NCBI RefSeq assembly: GCF_000203795.2
Contig: NW_006281106.1
Span: forward strand, 315,302 to 379,301
Length of the DNA stretch: 64,000 nucleotides
Direction of reading: 5' to 3'
Source: Batrachochytrium dendrobatidis JAM81
Lineage: Eukaryota > Chytridiomycota > Chytridiomycetes > Rhizophydiales
Position numbers and translations under genes: made by a program. Positions 22,009 through 34,900 of the stretch are shown piece by piece; within the stretch, counting starts at the first letter, position 1, and each line of letters starts with the position of its first letter. The notes under the pieces are model-generated. The model did not search any database. It saw nothing but the letters and a program-made list of their open reading frames with translations, and was not told the origin of the DNA.

Positions 22009-23724
22009 TTAGTATCGAGGTTGTTGGTTGGGTTGTGGAACTGTATACCCTTGTCCTGTTTGAGTTGCATAGGGTGTATATCCTACTGGAGGTTGTTGAC
22101 TAAATGACTGTTGAGGATACGATGGCGCTCCCATATTATAAGCTATATACCAGTATATATATCAGTCTACGTTTAAATTGTTGCAGTTGTAGAAATACAA
22201 CTCACCAGGACCGTTTTGTCCACGAAATTGTGCCTCCATGATCGAATGAAATGTCGCCATTGCTTTAACAAATCGCTCATTTACTGCTGTCAAGTCATCT
22301 AACCATGTATGCATAGCATGTACGTGTTAGATATCGTATTCCTACTCTGTCAAGATATAGGCTTGACATGTAAAGTAACATTACCCTGTTTTTGTCGATA
22401 TGTGCTGGCAACACTAATGACATGTGGTCGCAGTTCCAATATTTTGTGGTAATCATTCTATACCCATTTCATATGCAAAAAGTATTCCAATTTTCAAAAT
22501 GTTGCATGGTTTGGACAGGGTATAGCAACAAGCTCAATTACCTGCAGTTTGTCAGTTTCAGCATAGTTGTTGGATTGTGGATCTGCACGCATAGCACGTT
22601 CGCGAAACTCTCCAATAAATCCCTTTTGAGATAAAATATAGGCATCAGGACTCTGTGCGTTACCATCACTTGATGTAGGTGCACTTTGGTTGGAAACTTT
22701 TTCTACATAGTTTGCAGGAAAGATTCCTACTATGCCACGCAGTGATCCCTTCCACCAGTCTTGGAATGTTGTGCAGTCATACACGTCAACAATATCTCCT
22801 CGAGTCAAATGAAGTTCTCCCTCTTCTGTGCCATGAAAATCATACAATGCTCTCACTTGAAATAGAACCTGAACTGGTTTTGGTTTTTGTCCAGATTTAG
22901 GCTGCGAATTCTGTGCTCTTGACTAGAATCGAGTCATGGGAATATCAATACAGCATTGAAGAATACAAGCATGACATGTATACGCTTACCTTGTCATCAA
23001 TAGACGATAGAGAGAGAGCCAACTGCAACAATGAGAATAGGTCAGTAGTTTGAGATGATTCCTATGCATTACAGAGTCACAAGAATCAAGATAAATGGAT
23101 ACAATCAGTAAACGCTTACCGCCAGTTGCAACTCTTCCTCTTCGCGATCCTTGTCAGGATTACGTTTTGCTATGACAGGCTTTGAATTCAATGAAGGAAA
23201 TTGATGGCCTGGAATTGAAAACAGTATAAACGAGATGAACAGACCATATAAACCAGACAAGATTACCTTCAGATTTAAGCTGTTCATATATATGCACCAT
23301 ATAATCCAATGAGGGTTCGTTACGGAATACATCAGCCCATTGCTGAATGAGTTCTAAAATGCGATGCTGCACAGTAACATGAACAGACTGTTTATTAGTA
23401 GTAATCTGTCTGACCAGGGCATCCAAGAATGGTCTGGATGAAATCTCTCGCTTGATTGAATCACCACAATTCTGAACCAACGAGTTGGCAACAGTCAATG
23501 AGAAGAGAATGACATTAACGTTTCTATGCAAGATTCGCTTAGAAAGAACTTGAATGGTTTCTCGTGCAGTGACATCAGACTGGTCAGCTTGCTCGCATAT
23601 TTGAATGATTTTACTCCAGTCATCAGCAGTGTTGGTTTCACTGGTTGCTTCCACTAATACAAAAAGGATTTAGTTATTATTCAAAGACTACTCAACACAG
23701 ACTCGTACCAATGAGTTTCTCCAT
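22009..23724 (-). CDS. HSE1: HSE1 / STAM, ESCRT-0 subunit
   Basis: HSE1 works with VPS27 at endosomes to bind ubiquitinated cargo and pass it to the ESCRT machinery. The first exon (23724-23709) encodes MEKLI and joins in phase to an N-terminal VHS domain (DDWSKIIQICEQADQSD through LDYMVHIYEQLKSEG). Then come a short ubiquitin-interacting motif (EEEELQLAVS), an SH3 domain (RALYDFHGTEEGELHLTRGDIVDV through GIFPANYVEKV), a helical GAT-like region, and a Gln/Pro/Tyr-rich end (QQSFSQQPPVGYTPYATQ) stopping at 22009. Domain order is exactly that of fungal HSE1. It is divergent from the SWEET gene, with only 78 bp between the start codons. Confidence 0.93.
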
Positions 23725-23802
23725 CAGCAAGTTTCAAGTCAAGTTGAATTCAAACATTCAATGAAATGACTGTCCAGACTCGACTTTCTGCACATCAACT
23801 TC

Positions 23803-24595
23803 ATGACACTGCTGGAATGGTGTGCGATTCTGCTGACTGTGGGAATGTTCTTGACCAACTTTAATACACTGCGACTGTACATGAGAACTGGAACAACTGG
23901 ACATGCTACAACTATCCCATTTGTCTGCACATTACTCAACTGCTCACTATGGTTTAGATACGGTTTATTAGTTCAACTCACTTCGTTGGTTATCGTCAAT
24001 GCAGTTGGTATTCTTGTTTCAATCGTATCGCTTTATGTCTTTTGTAAATACACTGACAGACAGGTAATATTACTGTCATGATACTCGCTTGATTCTCTTG
24101 TTCTAACTCAACTCTAGTCTGATGCTCAGATTCCCATCATAACTGCATTGGGCTTTCTTTATCTTGTTTTTGTCTATGTTCATCTCGTCTCAGGTTCAGC
24201 TATGCTCAAACAGTATGGTTTTCTAACTGCCACATTCTCCATCTTCATGTATGGCGCTCCATTGCTCTCACTGGTATGTCATCTTATAATCTGAATCCTA
24301 TATAACATTTGAATTCATCTACTTATTCATCTATACTGTATAGGCAAACGTGATTCAACTCAAATCTGCTACTGGATTAATCTCATTACCCATGACTTGC
24401 ATCTCCTTGATTGTGTGCTGCTTATGGACTGCTTTTGGGTATCAGATTCAAGACAATTTTGTCTTGATACCCAATACAATAGGTGGCATCTTGTGTCTTT
24501 TTCAATTGATCGTTTTAAGAATCTATCCAGACGAAAAGAATGGCTATACAATCCATCAGCCATCTTTACCCATGTCCGATCGTAGATCTTACTGA
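23803..24595 (+). CDS. SWEET-family sugar transporter
   Basis: SWEETs are seven-helix facilitators (two MtN3/saliva triple-helix bundles plus a linker helix) that move mono- or disaccharides across membranes. Three exons (23803-24063, 24118-24273, 24344-24595) join in phase to 222 residues, the usual size. The first bundle runs from LEWCAILLTVGMFLTNFNTLR through FVCTLLNCSLWFRYGLL. The second contains LKSATGLISLPMTCISLIVCCLW and the proline-rich end of helix 7 (VLIPNTIGGILCLFQLIVL). The conserved bundle asparagines are present (NCSLWFRYG, IPNTIG). SWEETs are common in plants and animals and rare in Dikarya but known in early-diverging fungi. Substrate not predictable. Confidence 0.9.
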
Positions 24596-24852
24596 TTACC
24601 ATCGAGAATATTGTCATTTCCTTTACTTTTGCAGTGAATACAACTTGCAATAATAGGTGTAAAGCTAATAAATAGGATACTCTTTGATTTGGACTATATA
24701 TTGCTGCTATCCATACTCTAAGCCTACTACAGGAAATCATTCTTCATATAGTGTAGATAACAGATGAGCACGTGTATTGAGCACAATGAATGCCTCGAGT
24801 CGTATAATGAGAGTGTCAAAGAAATTCATCATAATACAAATCTGTGTATAGC

Positions 24853-27151
24853 CTAAGCCGAATAGTCGCCGCTATCAATCTGCATATCCGTATCAAGATC
24901 CTTGCTTGGAATGGGTGCATCGGGCTTATCCTCGTGCTCTCCGGAAACCGAAACAACACCATGATCCTGACTAGTACGCTGGCTTCCACTTCGTTTATCA
25001 CCATCGTGCTTGGCATTCAAAATAGCTCGTAAATCTCCAAAACTACCTCCCGCTTTTGCTCCTGCTGCTAGGGATCTGGAACGACTATCTCCCCTGACCC
25101 TTCTACTTGTGCTAGAATTGCGTGTGCGGTTCCGATTGCGTGAACTCTGTTCTACTCTACGATCGCGAGACCTATCCCTTGATCTGTCTTTGGATCGATC
25201 CATGTCCCGGTCTCGCTCCCGATATCTGTCACGGCCACTCGCTCTATCCCGAGATCGATCCCTATCCCGAGAACGAAGACGAGATCGGTTACGCCCATGA
25301 TCTCTGCTACGATCACGTTGACGAGATCGATCACGCTGACGAGGTCGGTCCATTGCATGCGATCGATCCCTTGATTTGTCTTTAGCACGCCGAGAATCTG
25401 TTCATTCAATTAGCAACACATACAGATTACACAGTATTATTCAGCACTTTACTGTTGTTGATCATATAGAATGTATGCAGGGCAAATAGTATACCTTTAG
25501 GACGAGGTGATACAGATCTAGAACGAGAAGTAGCTGGAGATCGTGAATACGACCGACGTCTTGCACTTTTTCGACGACTGGATGATTCGGGTGAAATAGA
25601 CTCATGTCGGTCACGGCCACGCTCCCGAGAAAAAGTGCGTCCTCGTGAAGATTTTTCCTGGCTTGTACGTGCAGCAGTACTTGTCGCGGCAGCATTTATA
25701 TTGGCCAACGGATTAGGTGCATGCATGGCAGACAGATACGATGTCATGGGTGGCATCACATTTGTTCCAGGGGGTACGTTTGCAGCTGCAGCAATAGCCA
25801 TCATGCCTGGTGTACCAGGTATAATTGGAAACTTTCCAGCACTGCGTGCATCTCCAGAAAACGAGTGCCCCATTCGCATTTGTGCTTGCATAGCTTGCTT
25901 CATGACCATGTCTGTATCGGGTCTAAACATACCTGGATACATCCCAATGGGTCGACCGATAGAGTGTTTTGATCGGTTTACTCTAGCATGGTGGAGTGTA
26001 AATGTAAAAATAAGTGAGCCAAAAATATTTAAAATTAGCAAAGTTAACAAGAGCATACTTGATTGCCCTGCCAGCAACCATCATGCCGTGTAGATTAAGA
26101 GCCATGGCTGCTGACTCGGATGTTGCTAAGTACATGATCGTTAGGTTACTGAGTATGCTGATACGTGGTTTTTACTCGTTGCAGATACAACCCAAATAGT
26201 TTCATGATCTTGTCAACGATGCTTACCAAACTCAATAAAAGCATAGCGGGTCGAGTGCGTTGCATCTCCAGCCATTTTAACCTGCGTGACATCACCACAG
26301 CTAGAGAAAAGCATGCTCACTTCTTGCTGTGATAATCCAGAATGAATGTTACCAGTATAAATTGTGCGATCAACGCTATCCTGTCCAGCAATGGTAGCTG
26401 TTTGTCCGTATGGAACAATAGTGCTTCCAGCCATGCTGCCCGGCACAAGTACACCAGGAGCTGTTGGATTGGGCGGAGGAATATTTAAATAGCCATGACT
26501 ATTGAAAGATTGGATCTTGGCAGATGGAGGAGTGATAAAAAGAGCTTTATCGGCCAGCACTGTTCCTGTAAGATGCAATGCCAAGGCAGCATCTTCAGAA
26601 TCTTGAAACTGAACAAGCGATTCTTGAACTAATGGATTTGCCTCACTATTAGAAGATTAAAGATCAATACAAACCATATTACAAGACCTATGCAACCCTC
26701 CATACAAATGTGTTGATATTACCATGGCTGCAAGCTGATACTAACAATAGGTCCGATGAAGCTGAAAAACTGACAAAGTAATTCTTCTGTGATTTGTTTG
26801 GACAAGTTCAAAGCCTAAACCATTATAAAACAATTGATTAGCAATACATACAGCAAGTGGTACAAGACAGATCTATTGTATAATGAAGAGATGTTGAAAA
26901 GAGTGGATTAGTTTGACTTGAAATATCCGTTGATTCGACTAGCTCAAGATTCAGATCGTTTGGTAATTGCATGGGTTTAAAAGTGCATGTTCTTTTTAAA
27001 CTAATGTAATGTCAATTGTTCAAGACTATCAGGCTGGACTTGAGCAATTGTAAAAGAATGACTCTTGAAAAATGTAAAACTGTTCAAGAAAAACAGTATA
27101 GAATTCAGATAATACCTTGACAGAAGAACACGCTGTATCAGCAGAATCCAT
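24853..27151 (-). CDS. SREK1: SREK1-like RS-domain splicing regulator with two RRMs
   Basis: The gene starts at 27151 (MDSADTACSSVK) and splices into a first, compact RRM (LNLSKQITEELLCQFFSFIGPIVSI, QFQDSEDAALALHLTGTVLADKALFITP). A second RRM follows (RTIYTGNIHSGLSQQEVSMLF through MAGDATHSTRYAFIEFG). The phrase MAGD.T..TR.AF.EF matches human SREK1 and its relatives closely. A Met/Ala/Pro-rich linker follows, then two RS-rich blocks of Arg-Ser, Arg-Asp and Arg-Glu dipeptides (around 25600-25450 and 25380-25100). The protein would bind RNA in the nucleus and modulate splice-site choice through RS contacts. SREK1 is absent from budding yeast. It converges with the SWEET gene over a 257-bp gap. 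Confidence 0.87.
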
Positions 27152-27326
27152 TTATACAGATAGCAGTCGCTCAAACTTAATTAACAATGTTCAACAGCTT
27201 GTATAAAAATAATTCAACTTTTCAATTTTGAAGCAGTGTTATTCCCTGAGGATGTGTTGTGTACTTGACTGCTTTATTCTTAGTAAAAGATAGACAAGTA
27301 ATCTACAGACACTCGCATTGATTCCA

Positions 27327-28002
27327 TCAGCAACTTCCATCAATAAACGTTTGTTGATCCTGAAGCAGACGCTGCAGTGAGTCGTGTTGTACAATCAATC
27401 TAATAACTCATGATTTCACGTCAGTTTATCAAATTCAAATACATTACAGTTTGACATCAGAGTCATGCCTGTCTAATTCTGCTTGGCGCTCATCAATAAG
27501 CGATTGTATTTGAACCTGCATTGCTTTACGATGGATAACTTCTGATTCTACTTGAAGGCGTAGTCCGATTGTCTGTATTGTGTCAAGTTCCAGCAGTTCC
27601 GCGTATAAAACATCAGACGTGATATTATTAGATTCAATGTCTTGACAGTATATATACTATAGTGATTTGGAATCAAATGAATATACCTTGAGTTTTTCCC
27701 GCTCTATCTGCTGTGCTTTGCTTGATAAAAGGTCTTGAAACACACCTATAATATCATTGAACTCGCTGATTTCTAGAGTTTATTCAAAGATGATGGCATG
27801 ATAAACTATCGCTGTTAGCACGCTGACAATCAGATTAGATATTTATCAAAGCATGGCTCATGACAGATGAAACCGCATTGTACGTACTTGATGTAAACTC
27901 TTTACACTCTTCCTTGAGTTTTGAGGACACATCGTATTGTGTAGGGTCTAAAATACGTATTTTAGAAAACTCATCAAACTTGATAGATACTGTATCTGAC
28001 AT
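27327..28002 (-). CDS. IFT20: Intraflagellar transport protein 20
   Basis: IFT20 is a coiled-coil subunit of the IFT-B complex that carries cargo from the Golgi to the flagellum. Four exons (28002-27888, 27772-27687, 27572-27448, 27399-27327) join in phase to 132 residues, the same length as human IFT20. Conserved blocks include FDEFSKIRILDP, SSKLKEECKEF, QQIEREKLKTIG, QSLIDERQAELDRH and a final QDQQTFIDG. The exons are too short to be seen as long open frames; the calls rest on splice sites, phase and family fit. Presence of IFT genes implies a flagellated zoospore stage. Confidence 0.9.
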
Positions 28003-28297
28003 TTGTTTAAAGCGTCAAGATGAATTCCAAGCGCGGTGTTGCAGTATATTGTAAATCAACTGGAACCTTGGTGCAAAGTTGTATGTTTTAAACCAATACT
28101 ATTTGGATATCAAGTTTTATTAAGCAATGCACCTGTGCAATAATCAACCCTTGGCGTGCAATTCAGCCAGGATAGTCTAAACATCGTATTTAATTGCAAC
28201 ATCTCTGATACATGCCAAACTATTCAAACAACCCCATATTTTTAAATTTCCAATTTATACATTGAATCTAATAGAATGTTCACATGAACATCTCAGT

Positions 28298-30573
28298 TTA
28301 TCTTGCTGCTGAAGGAAGTGCTTTAAGTGCAGCCTCGATACTAATTGATGCAGTATTAATCAATGATACACCACGATCCTCTCCAACAAGTTTAGCTTGA
28401 GTTTCAATAACATTTAGTTGGGCCATATACTTTTTCAAAGCGGCAGCAATTCGAAATACTTTGTCCTTCATACTGGCTTCGCCTAATTTGACCAAGTTCA
28501 AATTGCTCCAGTAGTGACGGAGAAGTTCGTTTACAGACACCATTATGTCTTTGGTTTCCTGGTAGTGTTTAAAGTGTTTTACTCGCGATACTAATTGTAT
28601 TACACACCCAATGAAAAAGGATTTTATCAACAGTCTAGTTAAAATAACTGATATAGTGTCAAGATACAATTACCCTGTTGATTCAGTTGATCATTTCGCC
28701 GTTTTCGATTGAGTTCTGACACTGCTTGAAAGATAGTATCCGATTGGCATGTACCATAAGAAAGCTACAGTTATGTGTGTAGGGTTAGTTGTGCAACGTA
28801 TCAGGCAAGACGCTTGAAGTACTATTTATAAACATTACCTTGGATATTTTCAAAGACCACGACTGCATATGACTTTGAAAAGTGTGCAATTGCTATAGTA
28901 ATTTAAAGCCTATCAACCATTTCATATCAGCCAAATGATAACATGACAATAACACTACCTTGTCAGATACAGATGTTTGGCCAGTTTTCAAACTAGATTC
29001 TTGTGTCAAGGAATCAAAATAGCTTGCTGGATCTTGAATGTTTAGCGGTGCAAGTCTAGATGCTTTAATGGGCTCCAAATCCTCCAAGACTGTTCCCTGT
29101 AGTTTACATGAGCATTTAATTCATGAGCTGCCAAACAACCATTTAATCATTTTCAAATCACAATAGCATGGTGTATACATCTTGAAATAACAAGTCAGAC
29201 TGTGCAGCTGTGCATTCTTTCTCAGCGTCTTTTGAATTTCTACAATGGTTTCAAACAACTGCTGCGTCAATTTAACGTTTTTAAATTCAAACCAATAAGC
29301 AGTACAACATACATGGAGCTTTTCAAAATAAAAGTTGAATGACGGTTAAATTTCCTAATAAGCGGGAGAGATGTTTGTACAAATCCAGCACGCATAGTGG
29401 AATCGGGTCGGTTTCCCGTCTATACACAAAGATAAAGGTTAATGCCAGATTGAATATATATGACCAGTACGAATCCACGATACCTCTACGTGATCTTCTG
29501 ATGTTGTAGTTAGATCAATCAATTTGTTGTGTATAGTAAACTGAACTCCAGTAGGATTCAAAAGTAAATCTAATGATTTGAAATACATGAATGCCAAACA
29601 AAAAAGGGTTAAACCAGACACGGTAGGAATCCACGACACAGTATGTAGCATACCATTTGCGTCCTCTTGCATATACTTGTCAAATAGATCTTCAGTTTCC
29701 TTGATAGCAGTGGTACGATTGCGATGAAAGTATTTTGATGCAAGGTATTTTCCCCAAAACTCTTTTTCAGTCATTTTATCAGGCACATGGTCCTGGAATG
29801 CCTTGTGCACTATAGTGTATAGAAAGTCAGATTGCAAGTAGATTCGATACATGTGATGAACCAAGAGATGATTATTGATAGTCTTTACCTGCAGGATACT
29901 CGATGAAGATGGAATGTATGATATCTGGAGTGAGTTTATATTTGAGATCATTTCCATCACCGTCAACAGTTGGTTTAGTATCAGCCAGAGAACCAGAAGA
30001 AATTCCTTTTTTTTGAAAAGCTTGCCATTCTTGATTGATAAGAGTTTGCTGTCTAGTATTCCAAAAGTCCTGCTCACTAATCAGACCACCAATGACAATT
30101 TCCTTGTGTAATTTAGCCAGATCTTTATTTTTGGATAAAAGAGCCTGCCTTGCTTGTAGATCTTGAAGAGTAAGACTGGAAGTAGTAGCGGAAGCAGTAC
30201 GTGGTAAAGAAGTAGGTTTTGCAGAAGCGGGAGTAGCAGATCGTTGACGAACAGCAGCGATGCGAGTTGCAAGATAATCCTTGATGTGATCTCTGTCTGA
30301 CTCGGCAGTAGCTGGATTTGGAAAAGAAAAGTTGTGGTTTGTTTCTGGAGTATCTCCTACAGGCCACAAGGACAGTTTCAATAAAACCTTGCCAGAAGGA
30401 CCAATTGCATTAACCAACTGAGCCTTGATGGCTTCATAAGGAATGGAAATAGCAGGAGAAGAAGCAGCCGTTTCAGTCCAAGAAAACAGTGAGTTTGATA
30501 CAGTCATGACACCATTCTTCTTTTTATACACGGCAGGACAAGCAAAGACTTGAGCAGAAGCAGTTGATGCCAT
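28298..30573 (-). CDS. TFB1: TFIIH core subunit TFB1 / p62
   Basis: TFB1 is a scaffold subunit of TFIIH, used in RNA polymerase II initiation and nucleotide excision repair. The first exon encodes a PH-like domain (VFACPAVYKKKNGVMTVSNSLFSWTE, KVLLKLSLWPVGDTPETNHNFSF). Two BSD domains follow: the first around ISEQDFWNTRQQTLINQEWQAF, the second as TEKEFWGKYLASKYFHRNR. Later exons encode helical regions, and the gene ends with NELLRHYWSNLN and a C-terminal helical segment stopping at 28298, as in human p62 (ELLRHFW). Several small exons between 28680 and 29430 were not all resolved. It is divergent from COX10 with a 66-bp gap between starts, implying a shared promoter. Confidence 0.93.
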
Positions 30574-30639
30574 GTGTGAATGTCAGTCAAGAATCAAATC
30601 AAAATTAAAAATGGTCGAGATTTGAAGCTCACTTGAATT

Positions 30640-31686
30640 ATGTTGACTTTAGTTAGACCGACTTGCAGATTTGTTGCAGTGAAATGGCAGCCTATTCGTT
30701 CAGTCTTTCTGCATGACAAACGAGTTGATTCAAGACTAGTTCCTGTCATCAGCAGCAGTTCAGACACTGAGTTGAGATGGAAGAATTCACCTTCTTTTCA
30801 TCCTTCTTATTACAAGGATTTAACAAAGGCCAAACTGTCTGCATTTGTTGGACTGACTACTATGGCTGGATATGCTATGGCTCCAGGAATATTAAGTGTT
30901 TCAACTCTCTTATGGACTACTTTTGGAACTGGACTCTGCATTGCTTCTGCTAATGCCATCAATCAATGGATCGAAGCTCCATACGATGCACAAATGTCTC
31001 GAACTCGCAACAGAGTCCTTGTTAGACAAGCCATGTCTCCATCTCATGCATTCATGGCTGGAACAACTTCCGGTATCTTGGGTGTTACTGTTCTTGCTAC
31101 GTTGGTCAATCCTATTACTGCTGTATTGGGTGCTACCAATATCCTTATCTACACATGCATTTACACACCAATGAAACGCACTTCAATCGCAAACACTTGG
31201 GCTGGTAGTATTGTGGGTGCGATCCCACCTTTGATGGGTTGGGCTGCATCTACAGGTGGAATAGAGTCTGGTGCTTTGGTTCTGGCTGCCCTGATGTATG
31301 CTTGGCAGTTTCCTCATTTTAATTCGCTTTCTTGGAATCTGCGTCCGGATTACTCTAAAGCTGGATATCGTATGATGTGTGTAACTGATCCTGGACTTAA
31401 TGCTAGAGTATCGCTGCGCTATTCTATCATGTTGTTTCCCATTGCATATTCTGCCTATTATGTTGGTCTAGTTTCCTGGTGGTTTATATTAGATTCGTCA
31501 CTTGTAAATGGATACATGGCTTGGTATGCATATCAGTTCTGGAAAGATCCAAATAACAAGAATGCTCGTGCATTGTTCTTCTCAAGTCTAGTACATCTGC
31601 CTGTGTTCTTGGCTCTGTTGATGGTTCATAAACAGTTTTATGAGGATGAAACATCACCAGTGTTGGAAGAGAGTGTTGCTGTTTAA
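30640..31686 (+). CDS. COX10: COX10, protoheme IX farnesyltransferase
   Basis: COX10 adds a farnesyl group to protoheme to make heme O, the precursor of heme A for cytochrome c oxidase, in the inner mitochondrial membrane. The intronless frame of 348 residues starts with a basic, hydrophobic presequence-like region (MLTLVRPTCRFVAVKW). UbiA-type prenyltransferase features follow: ANAINQWIEAPYDAQMSRTRNRVLV with its conserved Asn, Asp and Arg residues, then ANTWAGSIVGAIPPLMGWAA and FPHFNSLSWNLRPDYSKAGYRMM. Seven to nine membrane helices are evident. Length is slightly shorter than yeast COX10, mainly at the N-terminus. Confidence 0.96.
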   Translation: MLTLVRPTCRFVAVKWQPIRSVFLHDKRVDSRLVPVISSSSDTELRWKNSPSFHPSYYKDLTKAKLSAFVGLTTMAGYAMAPGILSVSTLLWTTFGTGLCIASANAINQWIEAPYDAQMSRTRNRVLVRQAMSPSHAFMAGTTSGILGVTVLATLVNPITAVLGATNILIYTCIYTPMKRTSIANTWAGSIVGAIPPLMGWAASTGGIESGALVLAALMYAWQFPHFNSLSWNLRPDYSKAGYRMMCVTDPGLNARVSLRYSIMLFPIAYSAYYVGLVSWWFILDSSLVNGYMAWYAYQFWKDPNNKNARALFFSSLVHLPVFLALLMVHKQFYEDETSPVLEESVAV

Positions 31687-31905
31687 TGTTCATCACGGAC
31701 TTGTTCCTAGCATGTATAGATTCCGTTTCAAATGAGTTTCATCAAGAATAACTTATCTGATTGAATGCAGTTGGTTTTGATAATATCCAAACAACAAATC
31801 ATTGAATTCAATTCACGATTAAAAGTCAAGAATGACAACTTTATCCAATAAATAGATTTTGTCCGACTTGCAAGTTTTATCTGAATTGCATAAACCTCAT
31901 CTAGA

Positions 31906-34900
31906 ATGATAAAACCTTCTCAACATATTGTTCAGGCTACTGTCTTTGAAGGTAAACACCATCTTTTTTTACTGTTTTAATGTGCACTCGGTTGACTTGC
32001 CATTTGTCGACTTTCAAACTCCAATTCAACTTATGCATCTTGTCAATGCTCATCACTTTCATCAGATTCTAATCATGTACAATGTTATCTTTCAATGCAT
32101 ATAGGCAGAAACTTTACCCGTCAACCAGGCTCCAAAGTGTATGTACAGTGCAGATTCAACAACGAGATTCTCACTACTGACCCAGCTGACCATCTCGCAA
32201 CCCCCATATGGGATACTGAATTGGCATGGGATGTCGATACTAAGCTTTTGGGATTTTTACGTTCGCAGAGAGTATCTCTCAAACTTATCTGTTACTCCAT
32301 TGACATCAAGACCAACAAGCGCGAAAGTCTAGGTTATATCATGCTCGATTTAAGAGCTGCCATTCAAGGTCCACCGCCATTTCCAGAAAAATGGTTTACG
32401 CTAGTAAATATCAAATCTCATCCTGGTGGTCACAATGCTCCTGCTTCAGTATTTCGACCAGAACTAAAGATTTCATTCACTGTCCAACCAAAGCATCACG
32501 ACTCAATTCCTTCTGTCCAGTCTACGCTGGAGCTCGAGGGTCGTCGCAAAAAGTCTGCATCCAATGACCAGATTGCTCAGAGATCATCAACAGAACTACC
32601 ATCCACTGTATCAACTGCTGCTGCAACTAGAACGCAATCCAAACTTGGACTGTCTAGTCGAAAAAACTATGCAACAATCGGACCTGTTTCCAATTCTAGT
32701 CTAGGCACTATACCACAAAGTAATCCAAACCACGCTGTTGCAACGTCAATACCTTTTGAACTCAAAAGTGCTGGCTTCTATCAACTTGGAACCGGTGACC
32801 AATTATTCTGTCTTTGGATTACGATCGCATTTGGTGAACATTTAGAGTTGCTGCTTGATGATGCCCAAATTTCCCGTCAAACCAACAACACCGGATATTA
32901 CTTTTACTACTCATTTATGGGAAACGATATTATGACTCAACGATTCTACCAACTCGATAAACCAAACTTTCCTGCCGAGCGGGTTTCTGTCAAACTTCGT
33001 GCATCTCAATCTGACATTCAGACTTTCTTTCGGGAAATCTCCAAAATCATCATTTATTTATGTCACGAGGATCGTGCTATTGGCTTTGCTGACATTCCTA
33101 TTTGTAATCTTTTGGACAACAATGGGGGTGAAATGGCAGTGATCGAGCAAGCATTTCCATTGTATAATACAAGAGAAGAACTACCTCTTTCTGCTGACGC
33201 CAAGTCATCTAGCATTGGTGTATCAATGGCCTTGTCCCGCGATACTGCAGAGCAGAGTCATGGGCAAGCTCACACTCAAGAACAGGAAGAATTTGAGCCA
33301 GATCAAGATTCTATGGCACACCAGCATGCTCGTGATCAAGCGCCTATTCCACACACCCGATTCAGTCATCCAGGAACTCCTGTAAATAACATTGCTACGT
33401 TTGAAAATTTATCCTTCAGGCCGGCTTTAGATTATGAGAATAAAACTACAAATGCCACGACTCCGATAGACAGTACTCTTGCAACATTGACTCGAGATGG
33501 GAATCCGAATCTACAAAATGCATTTTCCACATATTCGTCATTTCTTCAATCAGCAAAACCCATTTCTGTCACTACCAGCAAAACTACGTTAAATAGAGCA
33601 ATATCGCCTCAGATGCAACCTACAAAAGATATGACAGACCCATTACAAGGATGGCACCAATATCGCTTTTCCATCGAATTGCGATCACTTCGAGACATCC
33701 AGCTCAAATCTGCCAACGTATATTTAAAGTATACGTATGCACCTTTTGGTACATCGTCGCCTATTTTGACCCATCCTATAGTACATATTCAACGCACACC
33801 AAATGAGCATTTGCTTCCACATTCGTTTTGTGCATTCGAGTTTGTCATGAGTCTGGAAAAACTATCTACATATCTTGAAGCAGTTCCATTGATAGTTGAG
33901 CTGTGGCAAAAGGATGAAAATGTTCGTGATGTGAATTTGGGCAGCGCTTTAGTCAACCTTTCACTAGTACTCTCCCAAACCAAAATTCCAAGTAGCAACA
34001 TTCCTGTAACAAAAAGTGAATCGTATACTGCTGAACAGGATACACAACAGCTAGTCATTCAGAGTTTGGACACATTTGTACCACTCATGTCAACTGGAGA
34101 CTCGACTTCTTTGTATGGCCGGTTGGCAGATTTGCGTGTTGTTTTGGCATTGGAAGATTTTGGCGTTGTAAAAGAAACTAGTGATGCCGATTCGATTCTA
34201 CCACAAATAAATCACCAAAACGTTGCTCAAGATCTGCCCTCTTGGAAAGATGTGCAGACCTCGGCTGCTTACACTACTGGACAGCGTACTGACGTTTCAC
34301 ATGATCATCCGCTTGAACCCAGCTCATACAAAAGTACGCTGCAGCATCAACACAAACACGGTGGTATGTTAGGCATTCCCAGCCAGCCCAATCCTTCCAC
34401 ACCAACCCCTTCGTCTATTCATGATACACCCGAGTATCAAACCGCCATTGAGCTAGAGCTTTGGCGTCAACAAGAACAACAAAAGTTTACACAGTATCTT
34501 GCTGAAAAAGAGATTGAACTGACTCAACGTCTTGCTGGCGAATGGAAACTTCGCGATCGTGAACGCGAAGCACTTCTTAAACGGAAACTAAACGACTACA
34601 AGCAGTTGGAGACGGCTTTACAGCAGCTATCAAGTGACTTGGAACGTCGAGAGAGTGTGTTGGTAGAAGGAGAAAGGGAATTAATAAAACAGAGGGAACG
34701 TCAGGATCTTGAGGTACTTAGAGCTTTGGACGAGGCACGAGATGCAACAAGGAGGCTACAGGAAGAATTTCGGTATCGGACTGAATTGGAAAAGCAAAAG
34801 TGTGCCGAGGCAGATGCCATGCGTAACCGAGCAATAAGAGATCGTGATGAAATGGAGGCCAAATGGAAAACAATAGATAACGAGTTGAGTGAATTAAAAC

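Noticed and set aside
25010..25385. Plus-strand frames antisense to the SREK1 RS domain
   Set aside because: Arg-Ser and Arg-Asp codon repeats leave the opposite strand open by composition; no independent support.
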